Position numbers and translations under genes: made by a program. Shown here piece after piece: positions 51,298-59,518 of a stretch of 64,000 nucleotides of DNA. Numbering within the stretch: position 1 is the stretch's first letter; every line of letters starts with the position of its first letter. Source of the DNA: an uncultured Oscillospiraceae bacterium (GTDB lineage Bacteria > Bacillota > Clostridia > Oscillospirales > Ruminococcaceae); the NCBI GenBank assembly GCA_910589145.1, contig CAJUSD010000013.1, forward strand, positions 18,559-82,558, given 5' to 3'. The notes under the pieces were generated by a model, which made no database searches, was not told the DNA's origin, and saw only the letters and a program-made list of their open reading frames with translations.

Positions 51298-51352
51298 GTT
51301 AGCCAAAGCTAACATCCGATGCTATTGTATCCTATTTATATGGTACTGTCAA
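51298..51352 (-). promoter_or_regulatory. feoAB promoter and DtxR-type operator
   Basis: TTGACA (51352-51347), 17 bases, TACAAT (51329-51324). Ten bases below the -10 box lies GTTAGC-TTTG-GCTAAC (51313-51298), a perfect palindrome resembling DtxR/IdeR/MntR boxes (TTAGGTTAGCCTAACCTAA type). A regulator bound here would cover the transcription start, so iron repression is likely. Confidence 0.75.
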
Positions 51353-51380
51353 CTATTTTTTCACACTATGCAGGAAATTC

Positions 51381-51707
51381 AATTTTGGAGGTTTTGAGGT
51401 TGATGTTGAAAAACACCCCGGTAGGGTGTTTTTCAGGGAAGGCAGAGAAAAAGAAAAATGCTCTTGCCAAAGGGGAGTTTCGCGCCTTGCGGGTTCAGTT
51501 CAGCAAAGCTACATTCAGCAAAGCTGAACTGGCGGCTGGTGGCTCTGAGCAGCTCCGCTGCTCAGCCCTGCCCCCCCCCTCTGCCACTTTCGAGAAAGCG
51601 GCCAAAGCTTTTGGTACGGGTTTGGTTTGTAACAGTCTTTGCTTTGTGCTTGCGCCGAAGGTTTTCCTGATTCTTTTTCGTGATGATTCTGAATTTTGAT
51701 TTCTGTG
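51381..51707 (+). repeat. long intergenic repeat R2, copy 2
   Basis: ~327 bp matching the reverse complement of 28257-28622. Contains GAAAAACACCC-CGGTA-GGGTGTTTTTC (11-base stem, 51409-51435), TTTCGCGCCTTGCGGG, GTTCAGCAAAGCTGAAC, GAGCAGC-TCC-GCTGCTC, CTTTCGAGAAAG and GGTACGGGTTTGGTTTG. A 127-codon open frame crosses it but has no ribosome site and no protein-like content. It fills the gap between feoA's promoter and the sugar operon promoter. Confidence 0.88.
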
Positions 51708-51793
51708 TACACTATGGGCATCTGCTGCAAAAAGCAAATTTAGATTTTTATAAGTTATGCAAAAATAATAAAAGATTCCCCGCAATTTTTATA

Positions 51794-51822
51794 TTGATTC
51801 TCAACGAGAAAGGCGATATACT
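51794..51822 (+). promoter_or_regulatory. promoter of sugar-isomerase operon
   Basis: TTGATT (51794-51799), 17 bases, TATACT (51817-51822), about 70 bases before ATG 51895. Confidence 0.65.
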
Positions 51823-51894
51823 AAAAGAGTACATGAGTTTCCAATGTAAGGAAACAAAAAAATAAATGAGCATTTATAAAGGAGGCAGATTGAC

Positions 51895-52677
51895 ATGAAA
51901 TTAGGTGCGCAGCTGTACACTGTTCGGGCATTTACCAAAACGCCGGAGGATATTGAAAAAACGCTCCGCAAAATAAAATCTATGGGTTTTGATGTAATCC
52001 AGATTTCCGGGTTTGGTCCAATGGATCCCCGCAAGCTTGGCGATCTTGTTCATGAGCTTGGATTAGATGTATGTATCACCCACAGCAGCTATGACCGTAT
52101 CACTGGCGATTTAGACAATCTGATGGAAGAACACCGGATGATGGGATGTGATTCTATTGGAATCGGTTCCATGCCGCAGAAATTCCGCGGGTCTGCAGAG
52201 GGAACAGAAGCATTTATCAAAGAGATGAGCCCAATTGCCAAAAAGCTGGCAGATGCGGGAATGTCGTTGGGATACCACAACCACAATTTTGAATTTATGC
52301 GGTTTGACGGCCGTCGGCTTATGGATCGTCTGATTGAAGATACTCCAAAAGAATTTGGATTTATTCTGGATACATATTGGCTGCAGGCAGGAGGCGTAAG
52401 CCCTTCTGATTATATCCGCCGGGTTGCAGGACGTATGAAAGTCTGCCATTTTAAGGATATGCAGATTGTTCCTAATGAAGAAGGCAAAGCTTCCCAGCTC
52501 TTTACAGAGGTTGGCGAAGGCAATCTGAATCTGGCTTGCTGTATGAAAGCCTGCATTGAGAGTGGAGTTCAATATATTGTTATTGAACAGGATATTTGTC
52601 CTGGAGACCCCTTTGACAGTTTGGCTGTCAGCTATAAAAATCTTAAAAAGCTGGCTGCCGACGCAGGAGCCCTTTAA
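51895..52677 (+). CDS. sugar phosphate isomerase/epimerase family (xylose-isomerase-like TIM barrel)
   Basis: 260 residues. LGAQLYTVRAFTKTPEDIEKTL, GFDVIQISGFG, LGYHNHNFEFMRF (His pair near the metal) and FGFILDTYWLQAGG, HFKDMQ and IVIEQD give the AP endonuclease-2 type barrel with metal ligands Glu, Asp, His, Glu. The family isomerises inositol derivatives or keto-sugars. AAAGGAGG before ATG 51895. First of three genes. Confidence 0.88.
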   Translation: MKLGAQLYTVRAFTKTPEDIEKTLRKIKSMGFDVIQISGFGPMDPRKLGDLVHELGLDVCITHSSYDRITGDLDNLMEEHRMMGCDSIGIGSMPQKFRGSAEGTEAFIKEMSPIAKKLADAGMSLGYHNHNFEFMRFDGRRLMDRLIEDTPKEFGFILDTYWLQAGGVSPSDYIRRVAGRMKVCHFKDMQIVPNEEGKASQLFTEVGEGNLNLACCMKACIESGVQYIVIEQDICPGDPFDSLAVSYKNLKKLAADAGAL

Positions 52678-52711
52678 AATAACAGGAAAAGAGAAAGGCG
52701 GAGGATAAATC

Positions 52712-53581
52712 GTGAGCAAAGTAATCCTTTCCGGTTTTGCCGATGAAATTGACAGAAACCTGACCGTTCAAATGAACGTCCTGGAAAAGCTGAATATCCA
52801 CCATATCGAGATGCGCAGCGTCAATGGTAAAAACCTCTGTGACTGCACCCTTGACGAAGCCAAGGACATTAAAGCCCAGTTAAAGGGGCGGGGATTTTCT
52901 CTGTCAGCCATAGGCTCCCCAATTGGTAAAATTAAAATCGGAGATCCTTTTGAGCCGCATTTGGAGCAGTTCCGCCATGTGTTGGATTTGGCGGAATTGT
53001 TTGAAACACAGTATATCCGGCTGTTCAGTTTTTATCTGCCTAAAGATGAAGATCCCGCAAAATACCGGGAACCGGTAATGGAGCGGATGCAGGGATTTGT
53101 CAACGCATCCCAAGGCCGGGGCATCACCCTGCTCCATGAAAACGAAAAGGGCATATATGGCGATGTGGCGGATCGCTGTCTGGATATTATGAAAACCATT
53201 AACTCCCCTATTTTGAAGGTAACATTTGATCCTGCCAATTTCGTACAATGTGATGAAACAGTTTATCCCCATGCCTATGAATCTCTTGCTCCATACTTTA
53301 CTTATATGCACGTTAAGGACGCTGTGTATTCGGATCATCATGTTGTACCGGCAGGAGAAGGCGATGGAAAGGTTTTGGATGTGCTGAAAGCTCTATCCAG
53401 CAGAAACTATACTGGTTTCCTGTCTTTGGAGCCACACCTGTGTCATTTTGTAGGCTTTACCGCACTGGAAAGTGAACCTGATATAATTAAAAAAGCCGCT
53501 GAATCAGATGGAGCACGTTTGTTTGAAGTGGCTGCTAATGCTCTGCGCGGATTGATGGAAAAAGCTGGGCTGACCGAATAA
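52712..53581 (+). CDS. sugar phosphate isomerase/epimerase family, second copy
   Basis: 289 residues, GTG 52712 start with CGGAGG before it. LSGFADEIDRNLTVQMNVLEKL, HIEMRSVNGKNL, LHENEKGIYGDVADRCL (Glu ligand), VTFDPANFVQ (Asp ligand), YMHVKDAV and FLSLEPHL (Glu) complete the TIM-barrel metal site. Different from the first isomerase by subfamily. 34 bases after it, so cotranscribed. Confidence 0.88.
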   Translation: MSKVILSGFADEIDRNLTVQMNVLEKLNIHHIEMRSVNGKNLCDCTLDEAKDIKAQLKGRGFSLSAIGSPIGKIKIGDPFEPHLEQFRHVLDLAELFETQYIRLFSFYLPKDEDPAKYREPVMERMQGFVNASQGRGITLLHENEKGIYGDVADRCLDIMKTINSPILKVTFDPANFVQCDETVYPHAYESLAPYFTYMHVKDAVYSDHHVVPAGEGDGKVLDVLKALSSRNYTGFLSLEPHLCHFVGFTALESEPDIIKKAAESDGARLFEVAANALRGLMEKAGLTE

Positions 53582-53626
53582 ATACAGCCAAAATTTTATA
53601 TCTTAATCTACAGGAGGAAAATAGAA

Positions 53627-54787
53627 ATGGACAAACTGCGTTTTGGCATCATTGGAATAGGCAACATGGGAAGCAGCCATGCTAAAAATTTATCGGCTGG
53701 AAAAGTCCCCAACGCTTGTCTGACTGCTGTCTGCGATATCAAGGAAAGCCGTCGGCAATGGGCTAAGGAAAATCTCCCCGAAAGCGTGGAAATTTTTGAA
53801 AACACAGACAAATTTTTTGCGAATGCGAAAATAGATGCGGTACTTGTAGCTGTTCCCCATTATCTTCACCCGGTTTTGGGCATGGAGTCTTTAAAGAACG
53901 GGTTCCATGCTTTGGTAGAAAAACCTGCAGGGGTATATACTAAGGCCGTCCGTGAAATGAACGCAGCCGCTGATGCAAGTAATAAAGTTTACGGCGTTAT
54001 GTTCAATCAGCGCACCAACCCTGTTTACCAGAAAGTCAAGGAACTAATGGAAAGCGGCGAGCTTGGCGAAATGAAACGGGTAGTCTGGGAGATCACTAAC
54101 TGGTACCGCAGCCAGAGCTATTATGATTCCGGCGACTGGCGGGCAACCTGGGGCGGTGAAGGCGGCGGAGTGCTGCTCAATCAAGACCCCCATCAGCTTG
54201 ACCTGTGGCAATGGATGTGCGGAATGCCAACCTCAATCCGTGCATTCATGGATTACGGCAAATGCCGCAATATCGAAGTAGAAAATGACGTAACCGCGAT
54301 TGCAAAGTATGCCAATGGTGCCAACGGTATATTTATTACTTCTACCCATGAGGCCCCCGGAACCAACCGTTTGGAAATCTCCGCAGACCGCGGCAAGTTA
54401 GTTGTTGAAAATGATGTAATTACTTTCTGGCGCAATCGTGTCGGAGAACAGGAATTCAACGCCACCTATACCAAAGGCTTTGGCTCTCCTGAATGTTGGA
54501 AAGCGGAAATTCCCGTCAAAGGTCCTAATCCACAGCATCTGGGAATTTTGGAGAACTTCTCTTCTGCCTGTCTGAAAGGTACTCCCCTTCTCGCTCCCGG
54601 ACAGGAAGGAATCAAAGGCGTTTCTATTTCAAACGCTATGCATCTTTCTGCCTGGACAGATTCTTGGGTTGATCCTTCTAATATTGACGAAGAACTTTTC
54701 TATAAGCTCCTTCAGGAAAAGATTCAATCCTCTAAATTAAAAAAAGAGACCAAAGAGGCAAATCTGGATACTTCTGGAACTTATTAA
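53627..54787 (+). CDS. Gfo/Idh/MocA family oxidoreductase
   Basis: 386 residues. FGIIGIGNMGSSHAKNLSAG is the Rossmann NAD(P) site, VEKPAGVY the conserved EKP with catalytic Lys, NQRTNPVYQKVKELM, then GGEGGGVLLNQDPHQLDLWQWM with the catalytic Asp/His. Oxidises a sugar or inositol alcohol, probably together with the two isomerases as a 3-gene catabolic operon (inositol-, scyllo-inosose- or keto-sugar-type). GGAGGAAAAT precedes ATG 53627. Confidence 0.92.
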   Translation: MDKLRFGIIGIGNMGSSHAKNLSAGKVPNACLTAVCDIKESRRQWAKENLPESVEIFENTDKFFANAKIDAVLVAVPHYLHPVLGMESLKNGFHALVEKPAGVYTKAVREMNAAADASNKVYGVMFNQRTNPVYQKVKELMESGELGEMKRVVWEITNWYRSQSYYDSGDWRATWGGEGGGVLLNQDPHQLDLWQWMCGMPTSIRAFMDYGKCRNIEVENDVTAIAKYANGANGIFITSTHEAPGTNRLEISADRGKLVVENDVITFWRNRVGEQEFNATYTKGFGSPECWKAEIPVKGPNPQHLGILENFSSACLKGTPLLAPGQEGIKGVSISNAMHLSAWTDSWVDPSNIDEELFYKLLQEKIQSSKLKKETKEANLDTSGTY

Positions 54788-54795
54788 GCAAACGG

Positions 54796-54826
54796 AACGG
54801 TCCCTCGTATGAGGGACCGTTTTATC
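54796..54826 (+). terminator. terminator of sugar operon
   Basis: AACGGTCCCTC-GTAT-GAGGGACCGTT then TTATCG. Confidence 0.85.
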
Positions 54827-54884
54827 GTCTATATTAATGTGATTTCGACAGAAAGGTCCAGAGCAGCTTGATTTTTCCGTTAGA

Positions 54885-54945
54885 ATTAAAATTCACTAGC
54901 CCAAAAAGCCCTTATTTTCTCTTTAACAATATTTACAGAATCTGA
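54885..54945 (-). repeat. intergenic repeat R3, copy 3 (reversed)
   Basis: Minus-strand AATATTGTTAAAG, AAAATAAGGGCTTTTTGGGC and TAGTGAATTTTAATTC; same parts as 43045-43100. Confidence 0.65.
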
Positions 54946-55160
54946 ACGTATTCCCCTACTGCGGCATTTTGCTTCTCCGCTTTCAGATTCGTGCTGCTGA
55001 AAGCGGCTTTACAAAACAATCTGGCAAAAAATCCAGAACAGGGAACTGTCTTGACAGACAGCTCCCCGATAACTGGAATTATTTTTTGCCTTTTTATAAG
55101 CAGATCTTTTCATAAAATCTTTTTAGGAATGCTATTCTTATCCTTTTAGTATGTGCAAAG

Positions 55161-55268
55161 GAATTTCGAGTCTGCAGACGCGGCCAGGGGACTTTGAAGA
55201 CTGCGTTGCTCGCAATGCCACTGAACCCCGAAGCCTTTTTTATCCGCTTAGGTACTGCTTATCTTAGG
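55161..55268 (+). repeat. intergenic repeat R1, copy 4 (diverged)
   Basis: TTTCGAGTCTGCAGACGCGG (hairpin GTCTGCAGAC), CCAGGGGACTTTGAAGA, then GAAGCCTTTTTTATCC and TTAGGTACTGCTTATCTTAGG. The last part is shared with copy 2 (TGCTTATCTTAG, 25098-25109). The convergent gap 54827-55274 also holds a folded segment near 55030-55080 (AGGGAACTG...CAGCTCCCC). Confidence 0.65.
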
Positions 55269-55274
55269 CCGCCT

Positions 55275-55712
55275 TCAATCTTTACTATTCCCATTTACCT
55301 GGTTCCGCCGATAGGCCAGATAATTTTCCAGAATAATAGCGGCTGCAACCTCGTCCACTACATCTTTCCTCTTTTTACCGCGTGTGTTCGTCTCATTCAA
55401 ATAATTATGGGCGGAAACTGTAGTAGAACGTTCATCCCACAGCCGAACAGGAATATCAATAATCTGGTTAAGCATATCTGCAAACAGCTCGCACTTTTTC
55501 GCCCTTTCACCAATTGTTCCGTTCATATTAACCGGATATCCCACCACAACTTCTTTTACATCAAATTCCGTCACAGCGGCGGCAACTTTATTGACAGTCT
55601 GATACATTTCTTTCTCATGAATAACCCCTACCGGAGAAGCCAAAAACTCAGTTCTGTCACAAACCGCCAATCCGGTGCGGGCATCTCCAAAATCGACAGC
55701 CATTATTTTCAT
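55275..55712 (-). CDS. ruvX: putative Holliday junction resolvase RuvX/YqgF
   Basis: 145 residues, RNase H fold. MAVDFGDARTGLAVCD holds the first catalytic Asp, VVVGYPVNMNGTIGERA, LWDERSTTVSA the Glu, and RKDVVDEVAAAIILENYL the last Asp. A factor in 16S rRNA maturation in E. coli. AGGAGG precedes ATG 55712. Last gene of the minus-strand run. The DUF1292 gene usually after it is elsewhere (15615). Confidence 0.95.
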   Translation of the reverse strand: MKIMAVDFGDARTGLAVCDRTEFLASPVGVIHEKEMYQTVNKVAAAVTEFDVKEVVVGYPVNMNGTIGERAKKCELFADMLNQIIDIPVRLWDERSTTVSAHNYLNETNTRGKKRKDVVDEVAAAIILENYLAYRRNQVNGNSKD

Positions 55713-55731
55713 AAATGGAGAACCTCCTATT

Positions 55732-56394
55732 TTATAATGTTTTCTTTTCTTCCCAAAGCCGAATCATCCTAAGGGTTTCCGGGATATGACTTTTATCATT
55801 TAAAAACAAAGGAATAAATTCCTCTCCATTTATTTCGAAAGCGCTTACGGCGGTATTTTCGGCCAGCGGGACGCGGTTCATCTCCTCAATAGGGTACCCC
55901 AATAAAAAACAAAGCGCATTTCGAATGGCGCAGCCATGGGTGGCGGCGACAATTCGTCTCCCTGGATTTTGTTCCAGAATATATAGCAATCCTTCTTTGA
56001 CACGCTTGTAAACCTCTGCCATTGTCTCCCCATGGGGAGCGTGGAATCGTGCAGGATAGTTGACCCAGTTGTCAAATTCCTCCGGGAACTGTTTGGGGAA
56101 CTCATCCCAAAGCATACCTTCAATATCACCGCCATTGATTTCGGTCAGCCGCGGTTCAACCAGAACAGGCGAACAACCGGAAGCCCGGCTGACAGCCATA
56201 GCGGTATCATATGCTCTCTGCAAAGGGCTGGAATAGATTACATCCACCGGGATTTTCAGGAAACGGTTTTCCAGGCATTTTGTTTGTTCCTTTCCCCGGT
56301 CAGTTAAGGGAGCGTCAGTGCTGCCCTGGAAACGCCGGTTAATATTCCCTAACGCTTCTCCGTGACGAATCAAATATAATGTGGTTTTCTCCAA
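55732..56394 (-). CDS. histidine phosphatase family protein
   Basis: 220 residues. LIRHGEALGNINRRFQGSTDAPLT gives the nucleophile His and RHG signature; VIYSSPLQRAYDTAMAVSRA, the Glu segment and AATHGCAIRNALCFLLG complete the phosphatase core. Phosphoglycerate-mutase-like; could be a cobalamin-type, phosphosugar or general phosphatase. TTG 56394 start with GGGAGGAACT before it. Confidence 0.93.
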   Translation of the reverse strand: MEKTTLYLIRHGEALGNINRRFQGSTDAPLTDRGKEQTKCLENRFLKIPVDVIYSSPLQRAYDTAMAVSRASGCSPVLVEPRLTEINGGDIEGMLWDEFPKQFPEEFDNWVNYPARFHAPHGETMAEVYKRVKEGLLYILEQNPGRRIVAATHGCAIRNALCFLLGYPIEEMNRVPLAENTAVSAFEINGEEFIPLFLNDKSHIPETLRMIRLWEEKKTL

Positions 56395-56418
56395 AATAGT
56401 TCCTCCCAGATTCAGGTT

Positions 56419-57330
56419 TTACCACGGCTGAACTGTTCCCACAATTTCATTAATATCAGAAATTCCCTGTTCATCCAGCCATTGGTTCATCCCGTCGATA
56501 ATCTTAACAGGCGCATACGGGTCATAGAACATCGCCGCCCCAACCTGGATTGCACTAGCCCCTGCCATCATCATTTCAATTGCATCCTGCCATTTTTCAA
56601 TTCCACCCAACCCGATCACTGGGACTTTGACGCGGTTGGCAGCCTGCCATACCATTCGAACTGCCACAGGGAAAACAGCTGGACCGGATAACCCTCCTAC
56701 ATTATTTTTCAATACTGGACGGCGGGTTTTAATGTCAATCCTCATTCCCAGCAGGGTGTTGATTAAGGAAATTGCATCTGCCCCCTCTGCTTCCACTGCT
56801 TGGGCAATCGCGGCAATATCGGTGACATTGGGGGAAAGCTTGACGATTAAAGGCTTTTTACAGACTTTCCGCACTGCCTTTACCACAGAAGCCGCTCCTT
56901 CGCAGGTTACACCAAAAGCAGCTCCCCCCTGCTTTACGTTGGGACAGGAAATATTCAGCTCAATCATATCAACATCGGAATCGGAAAGCCGTTCCACCAA
57001 TGCGGCATAGCTTTCAACAGTACTTCCAGCAGCATTGGCGATCAGAACCGTATCAACATCTTTTAATGCAGGAAGCTCATGGGCCAAAAATGCCTCAACC
57101 CCTGGATTTTGTAATCCTACACTATTGAGCATTCCAGAGGGTGTTTCTGCAATACGAGGAGGTGGATTTCCCTGCCGTTCCTCATAAGTCATCCCTTTTA
57201 AGGAAATTCCGCCAAACACAGATGCAGGATACATTTTCGCGTATTCCTGCCCAAACCCAAAACAGCCGGAAGCCGCAATTACCGGATTTTTAAACGCTAC
57301 ACCGCAGAGTTTCACACCTAGTTTAGCCAT
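56419..57330 (-). CDS. pyrD: dihydroorotate dehydrogenase, class 1B catalytic subunit
   Basis: 303 residues. VKLCGVAFKNPVIAASGCFGFG, GGISLKGMTYEERQGNPPPRIAET, SGMLNSVGLQNPG, LNISCPNVKQGGAAFG (Cys of the class 1 active site) and GLGGIEKWQDAIEMMMAGASAIQVG. Oxidises dihydroorotate in pyrimidine synthesis, with NAD via PyrK. Start ATG 57330 overlaps the pyrK stop by one base; GAGGAGG lies before it. Confidence 0.97.
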   Translation of the reverse strand: MAKLGVKLCGVAFKNPVIAASGCFGFGQEYAKMYPASVFGGISLKGMTYEERQGNPPPRIAETPSGMLNSVGLQNPGVEAFLAHELPALKDVDTVLIANAAGSTVESYAALVERLSDSDVDMIELNISCPNVKQGGAAFGVTCEGAASVVKAVRKVCKKPLIVKLSPNVTDIAAIAQAVEAEGADAISLINTLLGMRIDIKTRRPVLKNNVGGLSGPAVFPVAVRMVWQAANRVKVPVIGLGGIEKWQDAIEMMMAGASAIQVGAAMFYDPYAPVKIIDGMNQWLDEQGISDINEIVGTVQPW

Positions 57331-58109
57331 TAAAATACAACCTCCTCTGCATCGAATACAGGGCCGTTTTTGCAGACATGGCTATATCCAGTTTCTCCGT
57401 CAGGACGTTTGGTCTTGCAGGCGCAGACCAGGCATGCACCAATTCCGCAGCCCATCCGCTCTTCCATAGAAACCTGACAGCGTACCCCATATTCTTTCGC
57501 CAGAGCCGCCACGCCTTTTAACATAGGCAGAGGGCCGCAGGAATAAATTATACTGGGCTTAGACTGTTCGAGGCATTCCTTCAAAGCCTGAGTAACAAAG
57601 CCCTTTTTCCCTTTAGTGCCATCATCTGTGCAAAGAACCACCTGACAGCCAGCCTTTTGAAAATCTTCCTCTAAAATAGAGACGGATGCAGAACGAAAAC
57701 CGAGGATTGCAGTTGCATTTTTTCCATAATAAGAGGCTGTTTCAAGCATAGGCGGCACGCCAATTCCCCCGCCAACCACAATGGCGGATTTTGCCGGTTC
57801 CAAAAGCTGGAACCCATGACCTAGGGGGCCCATTATATCCAACATTCCGCCTTCTGGAGTCTGGGCGATCTGAGCAGTGCCGTCACCACGGACTTCCATT
57901 ACAATACGAATATTACCTTTTTCTGAATCTATCTGGCAGATAGAAATAGGTCTTCTCAGTGTAAATCCAGCCGCCTTTACATGTACAAATTGCCCTGCTA
58001 GGGCTGTTTTTGCGATATCCGGGCAATGGACTGTAAAATCATAAATTTGTTTTGCACAGGCGATCTTTTGGACAACCAGATAACTGCCCTGGAAAACAGA
58101 CGGTTCCAT
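57330..58109 (-). CDS. pyrK: dihydroorotate dehydrogenase, electron-transfer subunit
   Basis: 259 residues. FTLRRPISICQID binds FAD, VVGGGIGVPPML and FGFRSASVSILEE-like ILGFRSASVSILEE the NAD site, and CGIGACLVCACKT with HVCKNGPVF the 2Fe-2S ligands (Cys spacing CX4CX2C...C). Partner of PyrD. GGGGGAGAT precedes ATG 58109. Confidence 0.97.
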   Translation of the reverse strand: MEPSVFQGSYLVVQKIACAKQIYDFTVHCPDIAKTALAGQFVHVKAAGFTLRRPISICQIDSEKGNIRIVMEVRGDGTAQIAQTPEGGMLDIMGPLGHGFQLLEPAKSAIVVGGGIGVPPMLETASYYGKNATAILGFRSASVSILEEDFQKAGCQVVLCTDDGTKGKKGFVTQALKECLEQSKPSIIYSCGPLPMLKGVAALAKEYGVRCQVSMEERMGCGIGACLVCACKTKRPDGETGYSHVCKNGPVFDAEEVVF

Positions 58110-58146
58110 TTGGGTATCTCCCCCTTTCGGACTTGGTTGATTCGTT

Positions 58147-58314
58147 TTACTTTGTTATGACTGGTTTTCCATCCTGATCCAACAGCGGGGTAAAACCCGC
58201 TGCATTTCCATTATGATGGAACAGATAATTTACACCTGTTTCTTTGTCAACCCAGATTTCCATAACATCAACAGTTCCCTGGCGATAAACTTTTTCAAAT
58301 CTCTTGTCCATCAT
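58147..58314 (-). CDS. small DUF6440-like protein, 55 aa
   Basis: Starts at ATG 58314 inside the rpiB stop (ATGA) with AAGGAG before it, so it is translationally coupled. Reads MMDKRFEKVYRQGTVDVMEI followed by WVDKETGVNYLFHHNG and a short tail ending VITK; WVDxxTGVxYL is the typical DUF6440 pattern. Function unknown. It fills the space between rpiB and pyrK. Confidence 0.75.
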   Translation of the reverse strand: MMDKRFEKVYRQGTVDVMEIWVDKETGVNYLFHHNGNAAGFTPLLDQDGKPVITK

Positions 58315-58772
58315 TTTATCTCCTTATTTTCACTATACTCTGTTTCGATTTCAGCAATCTGGTTGACCCGGCGGGCATGGCGGCCGCCTTCAAAGGAAGT
58401 ATCCAGGAAAACATCCACCAATTCAATAGCAGTCCCTGTTCCAATTACCCTTGCACCCATACAGAGTACATTTGCATCATTATGAAGGCGGGTATATTTT
58501 GCACTAAAATAATCCGAACAGCAGGCTGCACGAATACCTCGAACCTTATTGGCAGCCATAGAAATTCCAATTCCTGTGCCACAAAATAGTAAAGCTTTAT
58601 CACATTCTCCATCTGCAACCGATTTACATGCAACTTTAGCCTGCATAGGATAATCGCAGGATTCCCCATTAAAGGAACCAAAATCATGGAAGGATAACCC
58701 GCGTTCTTCCAAATGAGCCTTAACGGCTTCTTTTAAAGGATATCCTGCATGGTCGCTGGCAATTGCAATCAT
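58311..58772 (-). CDS. rpiB: ribose 5-phosphate isomerase B
   Basis: 153 residues. IAIASDHAGYPLKEAVKAHLEE, CDYPMQAKVA, LLFCGTGIGISMAANKVRGIRAACC (active-site Cys and Gly-rich loop), RLHNDANVLCMGARVIG. Interconverts ribose 5-phosphate and ribulose 5-phosphate. AGGAGG precedes ATG 58772. Overlaps the small DUF6440-like gene by four bases. Confidence 0.97.
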   Translation of the reverse strand: MIAIASDHAGYPLKEAVKAHLEERGLSFHDFGSFNGESCDYPMQAKVACKSVADGECDKALLFCGTGIGISMAANKVRGIRAACCSDYFSAKYTRLHNDANVLCMGARVIGTGTAIELVDVFLDTSFEGGRHARRVNQIAEIETEYSENKEIK

Positions 58773-58795
58773 TGATAATTCCTCCTACTATTATT

Positions 58796-59518
58796 TCAGG
58801 CATTTTTTGAAGCTTTTTTTGCCTGGAGTTCCCTTTCCGCCTGTGGTAAACGAAGATAAAACGGATTAAGTTCTACAGCGGGGGCAAATAACCCGTTTTC
58901 CTGTTCCGCTGCAAAGGCGGCGCTGGAAGCATGGGAAAACTGTCGGGCGGCAGGGGCTAAAAATGCTGGAAAGTCAAAGTTTTGTTTCTCCCAATATTCA
59001 GCACAAAGTTTTGCACCATCCCCTACAAACCATACCGGAGCTTTCTCTATTTGGTAAATATCCTGTAATTGGGAGAAAATCTGTTCTATTGGCACAGCCT
59101 CGTCCACAATCAGACGTTCTAAAGAAGTTTCTGTCCCACGAAAGGCAGCAGTATAGACTTGACCACACCGTGCATCCATTACAGGACAGATAATTCCCTT
59201 TGTCCCAACAAGATTATAAGCCAAAGCCAACAGCGCAGACACCCCCGCAGCAGGTTTTTCCACTGCAAAGGCTAAAGCTTTTACAGCGGAAATTCCAATC
59301 CTCAGGCCAGTAAACGACCCTGGTCCCGCTGCCACAGCAAAAGCGTCGATCTCATTCAAAGAAAGACGGCAGTTTTTCAGCATATCCTCCATCATGGGGA
59401 AAATGGTTTGGGAATGGGTCAGTTTCCGGTTGAGAAAACTTTCGCCCAATACAACCCCATCTTCACAGACGGCACAACTCGCCGCCACAGCCGAAGTATC
59501 AACAGCCAAGATTTTCAA
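58796..59518 (-). CDS. tsaB: tRNA threonylcarbamoyladenosine synthesis protein TsaB
   Basis: 240 residues, TTG 59518 start with GAAGGGGGG before it, overlapping the tsaE end by 20 bases. ILAVDTSAVAASCAV, LTHSQTIFPMMEDML and FAVAAGPGSFTGLRIGISAVKALAF are the ASKHA core. TsaB works with TsaD and TsaE to place t6A37 on tRNA. tsaD and rimI are not nearby. Confidence 0.96.
   Translation of the reverse strand: MKILAVDTSAVAASCAVCEDGVVLGESFLNRKLTHSQTIFPMMEDMLKNCRLSLNEIDAFAVAAGPGSFTGLRIGISAVKALAFAVEKPAAGVSALLALAYNLVGTKGIICPVMDARCGQVYTAAFRGTETSLERLIVDEAVPIEQIFSQLQDIYQIEKAPVWFVGDGAKLCAEYWEKQNFDFPAFLAPAARQFSHASSAAFAAEQENGLFAPAVELNPFYLRLPQAERELQAKKASKNA

Noticed and set aside
51319..51699. 127-codon open frame across R2 copy 2
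   Set aside because: It follows the repeat, lacks a ribosome site, and the other copy does not keep the frame; open by chance in a GC-richer repeat.
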